A DNA stretch of 64,000 bases from Linderina pennispora. Taxonomy: Eukaryota; Kickxellomycota; Kickxellomycetes; Kickxellales; Kickxellaceae. Below are positions 9,768 to 18,092 of the stretch, piece by piece (position 1 is the first letter of the stretch; every line of letters starts with the position of its first letter). The translations under genes and the position numbers were made by a program. Below the pieces are notes generated by a model, which worked only from the letters and a program-made list of their open reading frames with translations, was not told the origin of the DNA and made no database searches. The DNA lies in the NCBI RefSeq assembly GCF_002104995.1, contig NW_024468259.1, positions 62,001 to 126,000 of the forward strand. The letters run 5' to 3'.

Positions 9768-10481
9768 ATGGCCCAGACCGCTCGCAAGAACCAGCTGGCT
9801 CCCGGCATTAGCCGCCTTTCGCGCTCGAAGGTGTTCTCGAAGCGCGCTGCTTACAAGATCGCCAAGACCGCCCAGCCCAAGGCTGAGGAGGCCCCGGCTA
9901 AGGCTAAGAAGGTCACCCGCGCCAAGAAGGGCGACCTCGTTGCTGCCCTGACCGCCAAGCACAGCGCTCTGCACCCCGCTAACGTCGTGCCCCAGCCCAA
10001 GGCTGGCCGCAAGACCCAGCGCACCCAGGGCCTGCGCAAGTCGATCACCCCCGGTACCGTCCTGATCCTCCTGGCCGGCCGTTTCCGTGGTAAGCGTGTT
10101 GTCTTCCTGAAGCAGCTCAGCTCCGGTCTCCTCCTGGTCACCGGTCCCTTCAAGATCAACGGTGTCCCTCTGCGCCGCGTCAACCAGGCGTACGTGATCG
10201 CCACCTCGACCAAGGTCGATCTGTCGGGTGTCTCGGTCGATGCCAAGTTCGACGATGCCTACTTCAAGCGCGAGGAGGAGGCCAAGCTCAAGGGCACTGA
10301 GGAGGAGTTCTTCGGCAAGTCCGCCACCAAGAAGGAGGCCCCCGCTCACAAGGTCGCTGACCAGAAGGAGGCTGACAAGGCCGTCGTCGCCGCCGTCGCC
10401 AAGGTCCCGTTCCTGGCTTCGTACCTCGCCTCGACCTTCTCCCTCACCAAGGGCCAGGCTCCCCACTCCCTCAAGTTCTAA
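9768..10481 (+). CDS. RPL6: 60S ribosomal protein eL6
   Basis: The 237-residue product starts with MAQTARKNQLAPGISRLSRS at ATG 9768. An open frame upstream back to 9684 lies in the probable leader intron and is not coding. The core GTVLILLAGRFRGKRVVFLKQL at about 95-120 is the KOW-type eL6 signature. It is followed by GLLLVTGPFKINGVPLRRVNQAYVIATSTKVDL and the FDDAYFKR tail. The N-terminus is Ala/Lys-rich, as usual for rRNA-binding extensions. The protein belongs to the large cytosolic ribosomal subunit. GC-rich, strongly biased codons (mostly C-ending) fit very high expression. Confidence 0.96.
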   Translation: MAQTARKNQLAPGISRLSRSKVFSKRAAYKIAKTAQPKAEEAPAKAKKVTRAKKGDLVAALTAKHSALHPANVVPQPKAGRKTQRTQGLRKSITPGTVLILLAGRFRGKRVVFLKQLSSGLLLVTGPFKINGVPLRRVNQAYVIATSTKVDLSGVSVDAKFDDAYFKREEEAKLKGTEEEFFGKSATKKEAPAHKVADQKEADKAVVAAVAKVPFLASYLASTFSLTKGQAPHSLKF

Positions 10482-10717
10482 ACATAGCAACCAAAAATCC
10501 ATATTGACTCGTCGTTTCTTTTTTGGTTTATTGAAAGAATCTGAAATCGCGAGGTGTACGTGATATGTGCTTCTCCGGCTGCTTCAAGGGAAATGTCTGC
10601 AGTGGCGATGATGACATGTTGCTTGCTAGACCGCGGTCTACAACAGAAACGTCCATGACTAGGTTTTATTTTTCGCTATAGAATTCAGGGCTCGGTAACC
10701 ATAGCGCGCTACGGCTT

Positions 10718-11164
10718 TTAGAATCCCTTCTTGGTCAGCCATTCCCGCACCTCGCTGATGCGGTTGCCGCGGATCACGATCTGCCGCGACACCTTTCTGA
10801 TCTCGATCGTGTTGTCCTCCAGCGCAGCCGCCAGGTCCTTACGCAGGGCCTCGACATCGCCGTCAATGCGCCGCACCAGCGTCAGCGTGCGCGTTCCTGC
10901 GTTGCGGATATCTGTGTACACGGGCAGCGTCTGGAAGCGCGTGCGGTTGATAAAGTACGGGTATGTGACCAGCTTTTGCTCTACAGGGGAAACGCACAAG
11001 AGATCAGCTCAGTGGATCGGGCAGGTGTCTGGCCACAGATTCCTGTCATTTACTCGCCCAAGCTTGTTACCTGCAATGGTGCTCTCAAATGCACGGCCCA
11101 AGACGCGCTGCGGTGTGGCCGATCGGGAGAACTGGCTGCTGCGCGTAAGTAGCGACCTGAACAT
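10718..11164 (-). CDS. IMG2: Mitochondrial ribosomal protein mL49 (Img2), two exons
   Basis: Exon 1 is 11164-11071 and exon 2 is 10980-10718, joined across a 90-nt intron. The splice gives ...STIA|EQKLVTYPYFINRT in one frame and a 118-residue protein. Residues 1-30 (MFRSLLTRSSQFSRSATPQR) are a typical mitochondrial presequence, rich in Arg and Ser. Residues 35-118 are the mL49/Img2 domain, with RTRFQTLPVYTDI, RTLTLVRRIDGD, RQIVIRGNRI and a terminal WLTKKGF. The protein sits in the large mitoribosomal subunit. It is convergent with eL6. Without splicing, the frame would lack the targeting peptide, so the intron is well supported. Confidence 0.9.
10981..11070 (-). other. Spliceosomal intron in the mL49 gene
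   Basis: On the minus strand it starts GTAACA after ATTGCAG and ends TTTCCCCTGTAG. A branch-like GCTGATC lies ~25 nt before the acceptor. It is a phase-1 intron of 90 nt that restores the frame between presequence and core domain. Confidence 0.85.
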
Positions 11165-11299
11165 TATAGCAATTTGTGGTGGTGTGAAATTGAGAACGGA
11201 GGAGAACGATTGCAATAAGAGCTGGTCGACAATTTCAAATTGGCGAAGCAAAGTGAGTCCAACGCTTTATCAGCTAATACTTTTTTGTCGCTGATCTGG

Positions 11300-13200
11300 G
11301 ATTTTTACTGGAAAGGCTGGATTAACCAGTGGCTGGAGTGCTTGTTTTTTTTGTCTGCCAGGATTCGATTCATTCTGTGGCTACACCAGATAGCGGCGAC
11401 TTTGCTGTACCCAGGTCTGCTATGCCCAGCTAAGCAAGTACGTAGTAGGTGGGCTGACAACCTGTAATGGCTCAGCGTGTATGCAGCTTGTTGCAGCTTG
11501 TAATAAGAAACTGTCTGAGACTGTAGAATGTCAAACAAAAGGGAGACTGACACCATTGACTAGGATTGCGAATTCATCATTCCTACCATATCTAATGTAA
11601 GATGCATGGGTAGCTTCAATAGTGACTATAAACGCACATAACCCCCAGTTCCAAATATCCTATTACTCACAAGTTGCCATTTTATGGCCGACTGAGGGAA
11701 AAGTTACCTTCTACCATCTCATGTTTGGATATTTCATTTGGATTCCGATAAATGACTACACCATTTCCACCAAATTACAGATGTGCTTCAGTCGGCGCCC
11801 AATACATCCATACTCTTGATGGTGTTCCCCCATTCCAGCTTTATCCCTTGGATTCCTCATGTTAAAAATGTGAGCTCGATTTCTATTTGGCATTACTTTT
11901 CCACCACGGACGGGAGTTTAATATGCTTCCAGAATCAGAAAATAGCTACTATTCTGCCTATCCGTAGTCAACATTCACTAAAATTATTTGCCAACAGCCC
12001 ATGCAAGTGCAATTTCCTAAACTACTCCTGCATGATCTTTCTTGTGCTCACAACATGTACTATGACATAACCCTGCTCTTTTCGTCAACATCTTTCACTT
12101 ATCTATCCATTTCGATACCAACTGACATAGTCCATCAAGTGGATCGATCAATTCTGATGCACTGTAAGGAAATCTGGCTCGAGTTTCTCCCTCCAGTTGC
12201 ATACATGTCGGAACAACCTTCATGTGCCTCAATAAATCAAGCGTATAGTATTCATTCAGGGACTATATTGCTACATTGCTTTGAAGAGCCCTTTCCAATT
12301 TCACTTAAAATTCAATTGGCTTGTCTCAGGATTCTTTGCATACAGGTAGAAATAGCAGCAGGGGCATACATATTCAGTCTTCTTTAACAACTACCAAAGC
12401 GGAAAATGCTTAATATTTACTGCAACCCAAGAGACCTTTTAGACAAGGAGCCCTACGACCCTGAAAGCAAACGCATACTTCACGACGTCAATGATGAATG
12501 CCTATCCCAAATGTCCAAACTACTCAACACGCTGGCACAGACTATCATGGACCTAATTCTCTATCATTTAGTGTACAGGTGCGTCGCCGGTAAAGTACAC
12601 GCGGCTTTCCAAGCTACTCTACAGGAAGTTTTCTTTGCTGCCACAAAAGCCAAGCTGCCGTGCATCCCTGCAGTTGTCTGGGAAGTATGCAGCTCAAAAC
12701 AACATCTCCAAGCATGTTACGGCATATTGTACCTACAGAGGGAGCCATCATTCAATGGTGTGCACCCTCAGAGTCGTTCACAGCCACTGTTCGGATGAAT
12801 CCAAAGGGTTGCAGCTGGGTCACCATTGCTTTAGCAAAGGCCGACTGAAACCAAACAGCAGCTGTCCTACAGCTGATATTTTCTGGAGTTCGTGGGTAGC
12901 GGTGGTTCATGGCATGCACTATCTTCTAGGGTTGTTTGAATTATCCCTATTTATTCCGCATGGAATCACTATTTGGACAACTGCAATACACAGCATGGGG
13001 GTGATTCTGACTACATAACTGGACCACCTTGCTACAAGGCGTGCATATACTGTGACCCTCAGATATCCTAGTGTGCTGACTGCAATACGTTCTCTTGCTG
13101 GTTGCATTGCCCAAGCTGCGGACACTCGACTCAAGCTGGCCATCGCTCAAATCTAATCCCTTGTCCGAATTACCAGCAAATCCGCAATGATCTGCAAGGA
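11300..13200 (+). pseudogene. Possible decayed coding region, family unknown
   Basis: No intact gene lies between mL49 and the F-box/LRR-like copy. On the plus strand, however, open stretches succeed each other in different frames: about 11622-11819, 11783-12070, 12001-12387 and 12406-12798 (the same frame, split by one stop), then 12635-13018 continuing to about 13163. This looks like one longer reading frame broken by several frameshifts and stops. The translations resemble no family I recognise. A Cys pair near 13102 (HCPSCGH) hints at a zinc-binding end, but this is weak. It could also be chance, since the stretch has moderate GC. Confidence 0.3.
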
Positions 13201-13303
13201 GGATTCCTACTTTTGGCACTCAGCAATTTCTCCCAAGAACATTCCACATTTTGTGAACTTCTTGTCAGCCCATTTGCGCAGCCAGACCGCTTCTCCCAGC
13301 AGA

Positions 13304-13310
13304 TATAAAA
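13304..13310 (+). promoter_or_regulatory. TATA box of F-box/LRR-like copy 1
   Basis: TATAAAA lies 94 bp before the ATG. The surrounding ~140 bp (from about 13256) match the upstream region of copy 2 at 57396-57535, including the TATA box and the CTCAAGACGATACTCCCAAA start-site region. Confidence 0.7.
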
Positions 13311-13397
13311 GCTCAAGACGATACTCCCAAACTTAACCTCATCAGAACTTCATCATTCTTTTTTCCTATCGAGTTATTCCCACAAAAAACTATCACC

Positions 13398-15133
13398 ATG
13401 GATAACCTCCCGCCGCACGTTATTGACGCCATCGTCTCGTACACTATCGGACAGGACAAATCGAAAACTGAGCTCCGGACTGACGCCAAACCGCTTGCTG
13501 TGCCGCATACTCTGTACCCGCTGATGGGAATTTGCCGTGAATGGCGACGTGTCGCTAGTAACTTCATCGGCGAGTCCGCTAGCATCTTCGTCAATTCAAA
13601 CCTCCCAAACCGCCAGAACGGTCCTGAGTACGCGCAGCCTCTTGGAGACATCATTACTGTCGGGCTCGAACACCATGTTCGTCATTTGCAGCTTGAGTCC
13701 ACTATCGGGGACATCGCAGACGGCATGGCATACTCGACGATCAGCTCACTGCTCAGCCTATGCAAGGGCAAGCTCAAGGGTGTTCAGACAGTATCTCTCC
13801 GTGTTTCAATTGCCCATGAACCCGGACAGCAGCACTTTTTTATGATGGGACAGCCCATGGCTGACCAACAGGAGCAAACGAACATGGAGAAAGAGGTCAC
13901 TCAAAATTCTAGGCGTATTGGCGAGCTGCTGAAGGAGGCGATGCCAAACATCATTTCGGTGGTGTATTCTGGTGTGCACCACTCTAGATTCAACAACCAG
14001 CCTCTGAACAACGCTATTCTGTCAGCGTTGCTGAGTGCTGCGCCATCAGCCCAGTATCTGAGCGTTCTTGGAGGCGAACTGTCGTATACCACTTTGGGAG
14101 GTGAGCTAGCACCCAATGTCAAGTACATGCACGTTAGCCTGAGTAATAGCGCTAGCAACGGAATTCCTGAGCTAGCTATTCGCTTTGCAGACCGTCTAGA
14201 GACACTGACTGTAGATACCTCAGACTATGAACAATTTAGTAAACTGTTCAAGGGTCCAGTGGACGGATTGCCTGTGGTGTACTCAAAGCTACGTACGCTC
14301 AAAACGTCAGGTAGACGCTACTGGAGACAGGGGAAAACAGCTACACTCTCCAGATCAACCCCTTCCCGGAGCTGCGGCGGCTCATATGCAGGGATATATA
14401 CCCATTCACCACCAGCCATGTGCTTCGTTGGATCCAGCCCACTGTTGAGGTGATGGAGGTTAATTTCAGTGACCACTTTTATAACCAGTTTGTCGAGGAC
14501 GGTGTGTTTGATGCTGGCTCGTTCCCAAATCTGCGCCACGTCAACCTGTCATGGTCTCAGGACTCTAGCCATATCTCGATTGCTGACCCATCGTCCGAAC
14601 TCCCCCGTGTGCTATCACTCAGCCCTGTTCTCGAGAAGGTCGTTTTCGATACAGCCATCTCCAGTCCCAGCACTGCAGTTGCTGGCCTGTATCGGTGCAA
14701 GCATCTGAAGAAACTGAGCCTGGGTGGCTCTCGGACTACCATTGCCGAAGCGATCCAACTGATCAATAGGTTCCCAGAATTACGGGCACTGACTCTCTCT
14801 CTAAAGACCAGCAATGACGTGAACGAGCGAGGTGACATTTCCGACGCCGAAATCAAGGCGTTCCAAGAAAAGAACGTATCACAAAGTAGCTCCAAGCTCA
14901 GGACACTGGGAATCAGCACGTTTGTTTTCACCACACGACCGCGTGCTGCGCAGCACATCCTGCTACTGGCTAGTATATTCAAGTCTATCGGACGCATCGA
15001 GGTCCACAGTCTCAATGAGAAGCGCGACACAGCAATTATGGCGGCATTGGAGGAGGCCAAGGAGCACAGCAACTTTGATGGCGATGGAGACGACAGAATT
15101 CGATGCATGAGAGTTGCACTTGTTGGAGAATAG
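13398..15133 (+). pseudogene. F-box/LRR-like protein, copy 1, with one apparent frameshift
   Basis: Two overlapping open frames (13398-14453 and 14420-15133) together match the intact 586-residue copy at 57536 along its whole length. The N-terminus MDNLPPHVIDAIVSYTIG is F-box-like. The rest carries irregular leucine-rich repeats (VRHLQLES, VQTVSLRV, AQYLSVLG, VKYMHVSL, LETLTVD, LRHVNLSW, LKKLSLGG, LRALTLSL). The frame breaks at the G4 run 14330-14333, where one extra G would restore alignment with the paralogue with no gap. This is a real 1-nt deletion or a homopolymer sequencing error. The promoter is conserved and the rest of the frame has no stop, so decay, if real, is recent. F-box/LRR proteins usually recruit substrates to SCF ubiquitin ligases. 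That role is inferred from family resemblance. Confidence 0.75.
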
Positions 15134-15672
15134 AGCGGCTAGATATGGAGCGGATGAGAAAATGGTCAGCTTGTGCATGCCTTTTAACTACCGAAGATAG
15201 CTGTATATACTACTCGACACAGCTCGGGTTGATAGTGTAAAACTGTGCGACTAAAACATAATCCTTTGTCTACTTGTTGGTGCCATTTCAATTCTTATAA
15301 CCTTTTCTTTTATTTCTACCTGGAGTATCCTGAATGGGGGTATATGGGCTATGCTTGGAGTGGATGTCTCGTTTTGTAGACTGTCTGTATGCAAAGTGTT
15401 AATTCCTCGCAAGAATCATGAAATCACCATATGCAGGGCGTCTTGCGCCCATTCGGAGGTCCATGCACTCATACATACCCTCAATGGCCTTTTTCCAGGG
15501 TGACAAAGGCTGAAGACCCTCGTGCGAACTGGAGCGTGCAAATACTTGCACATAGGATGTTGTTGACGTGTATAAATGCCAGCGACCCGCACAAGAAAGC
15601 AGCATTTCCTACACCTTTCGATTCTTGGTTTCGCAACCTCAGGCTAGTTGTTTTTTATCAACATTACCAAGG
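15134..15672. other. Intergenic spacer
   Basis: It holds the 3' flank of the F-box/LRR-like copy 1 and the promoter of the secreted protein gene. No other coding sequence is visible. Confidence 0.5.
15571..15577 (+). promoter_or_regulatory. TATA box of the secreted DNRLRE-like gene
   Basis: TATAAAT in GACGTGTATAAATGCC, 102 bp before the ATG at 15673. The spacing matches that of the F-box/LRR-like genes. Confidence 0.55.
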
Positions 15673-16257
15673 ATGCGTCTGTTCAACAACATCATCGTCC
15701 AGCTGTCGCTGCTAGCTCTCCTTCTGGTCTGTGCACAGCCAGCCTTGACACATTACACGCAAGCAACCAAAGACGCAACCATCGTGCGCTCGACCGCGTC
15801 CTGCCCAGACTGCCCCAACAGCAACTGCAACGAATGTGCCCAGGGTCTTCGCAAGACGCTAGTAGCCAACACTGGTGGACTTGCATACATCCGCATGATT
15901 ATCGGGTTCACGCTGCCGGTTGAGAAATCGCAGGTTCGCGCATGCCACCTCTCGCTTCCTGGCTTCGTCATTCCTTTGAAGTCCAATGTCACTGTGAATT
16001 TCTGGCAGGCAGTGTCGTCAGACTGGGATGAGGCTACTATCACTGGCAACAATGCCCCTGATGCAGGTGCTCAGATTGCCTCGGTTACTGTGCCGGCAAA
16101 CACCAACATGACTGCAGTCGATATCACCCCGGCTTGCCTGAATGCAGATGAGGAGGGTAACTTCTCTGTCTATGTTGGCACGCAGTTTGACCGTATCGAG
16201 CTATGGTCAAAGGAGTCGGGCAACCCAGCCATCCTCCATATAGTAGATGCTGACTAA
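15673..16257 (+). CDS. Secreted DNRLRE/CBM96-like domain protein
   Basis: The 194-residue product starts at ATG 15673, after a TATA box. Residues 1-26 (MRLFNNIIVQLSLLALLLVCAQPALT) are a signal peptide. A short Cys-rich stretch follows (CPDCPNSNCNEC). The remainder is a beta-rich domain: YIRMIIGFTLP, then CHLSLPGF, VTVNFWQAVSSDWDEATITGNNAPDAG, VTVPANTNMTAVDITPAC and a closing FDRIELWSKESGNPAILHIV. The phrase W(D/E)EATIT-NNAP--G is characteristic of the DNRLRE/CBM96 family of extracellular, sugar-binding-type domains found in bacteria and some fungi. No catalytic domain is attached. A cell-wall or adhesion role is possible, but the ligand is unknown. Confidence 0.75.
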   Translation: MRLFNNIIVQLSLLALLLVCAQPALTHYTQATKDATIVRSTASCPDCPNSNCNECAQGLRKTLVANTGGLAYIRMIIGFTLPVEKSQVRACHLSLPGFVIPLKSNVTVNFWQAVSSDWDEATITGNNAPDAGAQIASVTVPANTNMTAVDITPACLNADEEGNFSVYVGTQFDRIELWSKESGNPAILHIVDAD

Positions 16258-16649
16258 AACTGGGGTCGTGTCTCCTGTCTACATGACAAGTGGCTGTATA
16301 GCATTATAGCACAGTTTCAAGTAGTAATCCATGCAATATAGCACACCACGAAATTCCTCTTGTCCATTGGAGTAGGTAGCAAAGTCTCGACCCCATTGTT
16401 GGCAATGGTGCAGTTTCAAGGGCTTAGGGACATCGCATTTGGCTCATCGGCTGGTATTGAAAATGGCAAAGGTGAGGCAGCAGCTCACGTGACAGCACCC
16501 GCAAATGTGGGATGTAGGGGTCAGGTTCAGAAACTGGGCATCGAAAAAGGGAGATCGGTTCATGCTAAGAGTTATCTTGCTTTCATTTTTCTGCTTACCA
16601 GTAATTCGGCTTTAAATTACACACAGGCTCTAGAGTCATAGCAGGACAG

Positions 16650-18065
16650 ATGTGGCATTTGCGTAGAAAGCTTGCGCAGCAGCTGCAGCGGCGCAGTCTA
16701 CACACGAACGTTATCAAAACGCTGCGCTCGCGGCAGTTCATCAACGCAGTGACGAGCGAGTCGATCGAACAGCAAACGGACAAGCCCGTGGGCGTGTACT
16801 GCGGGGTAGATCCGACGGCCGACAGCCTGCACCTGGGCAACATGGTGACGCTGATGGGGCTGCTGCACTTCCACCTGGCCGGGCACCAGGCGATCCCGCT
16901 GGTAGGCAACGCGACCGGTATGATCGGGGATCCGAGTGGGCGCAGCACCGAGCGCGTGGCACTGGGCCGCGATACATTGGCAAAGAACGTTGCTGCGATA
17001 GAGAAGCAGCTAAAGCGTTTCTTTGAGCGCGGCACGCAGTACGCGGCTAGAAGGGTTGTTGGGCTGGAGACAGAGAAGCTGGCGAAAATCGAGGTGGCGA
17101 GAAATGCAGACTGGTATCGCGATATGAACATTCTCGGCTTTCTGGGAACGGTTGGCAGGTACACGAGAGTGGGGGCGATGGTTGCCCGCGATAGCGTGAA
17201 GTCGCGGCTGGCGTCGGCGCAAGGGATCAGCTTCACAGAGTTCTCGTACCAGCTACTGCAGGCCTACGATTTCTGGTACCTGTACCACCACAGGAACTGC
17301 CGGGTGCAGATCGGTGGCAGCGACCAGTGGGGTAATATCACAGCGGGCACCGAGCTGATCCACAAGATGCCGCGCGATGACACTGACACAGGCGTGGTGA
17401 GTGGGCAGGCAACCAGCCACGAGGCTTTTGGGCTGACGATCCCGCTGCTGGCCACGGCATCCGGCGAAAAGTTCGGCAAGTCTGCCGGCAACGCCATATG
17501 GCTGGACGAGCGCAAGACGTCGCCGTTCGACGTCTACCAGTTCTTCGTCAAGACGTCTGATGCGGATGTAGCAAAGTTCCTGAAGATGTTCACGCTGCTG
17601 CCGCTGGAGCGAATCGCGCAGGTCATGGAGGAGCATGGAAGGGCACCGGAAAAGTTCGCCGCCCAAAAGCTGCTTGCAGAAGAGGTCACGGAGCTGATCC
17701 ACGGCGAGGCGGGCGTGCTGCAGGCGAAATGCGCGACCCAGGTGCTGTTTGGCGGAAGGGACCAGAAGATCGAGCAGTTCTCTGCCAGCGAAATCGCCGA
17801 TGCCTTTGCCAATGATCGGCGCATGGTGGATCTGCCCAGGGCCGATGCCGTGGGCAAGCAAATCGCTGAGCTGGCGGTGCTGGCTGGGGCTTGCTCATCA
17901 AAGTCGCAGGCGACGCGGTTGGCGCGCGGCGGCGGACTGTACTGGAACAACACTGCGGTGCCAGACGGCAAGTGGGTACCGGGCAGCGACCAGTTCATCG
18001 GCGAGGGCACCATTGGTGTACTGCGGACCGGCAAGACTAGCTACTTCATCATTAGACTGAAATAG
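16650..18065 (+). CDS. MSY1: Mitochondrial tyrosyl-tRNA synthetase
   Basis: The 471-residue class I aminoacyl-tRNA synthetase starts at ATG 16650. An Arg-rich presequence (MWHLRRKLAQQLQRRSLHT) suggests import into mitochondria. The catalytic fold has GVYCGVDPTADSLHLGN, with the HIGH motif as HLGN at 61-64. It continues with GNATGMIGDPSGRS, SFTEFSYQLLQAYDFWYLY, QIGGSDQWGNI (tyrosine pocket) and GEKFGKSAGNAIWLD, with the KMSKS motif as KFGKS near 273-277. The C-terminal ~90 residues form the S4-like tRNA-binding domain. It attaches Tyr to mitochondrial tRNA-Tyr. Its stop codon is only 27 bp from that of convergent GPI13, so the two 3' UTRs must overlap. Confidence 0.95.
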   Translation: MWHLRRKLAQQLQRRSLHTNVIKTLRSRQFINAVTSESIEQQTDKPVGVYCGVDPTADSLHLGNMVTLMGLLHFHLAGHQAIPLVGNATGMIGDPSGRSTERVALGRDTLAKNVAAIEKQLKRFFERGTQYAARRVVGLETEKLAKIEVARNADWYRDMNILGFLGTVGRYTRVGAMVARDSVKSRLASAQGISFTEFSYQLLQAYDFWYLYHHRNCRVQIGGSDQWGNITAGTELIHKMPRDDTDTGVVSGQATSHEAFGLTIPLLATASGEKFGKSAGNAIWLDERKTSPFDVYQFFVKTSDADVAKFLKMFTLLPLERIAQVMEEHGRAPEKFAAQKLLAEEVTELIHGEAGVLQAKCATQVLFGGRDQKIEQFSASEIADAFANDRRMVDLPRADAVGKQIAELAVLAGACSSKSQATRLARGGGLYWNNTAVPDGKWVPGSDQFIGEGTIGVLRTGKTSYFIIRLK

Positions 18066-18092
18066 AGTTGTATTGAGGCACAAATGAGGAAT

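Noticed and set aside
9759-10502. 247-codon open frame opposite eL6
   Set aside because: Antisense of the strongly codon-biased eL6 gene. The Leu/Gly-rich translation is typical of a shadow frame.
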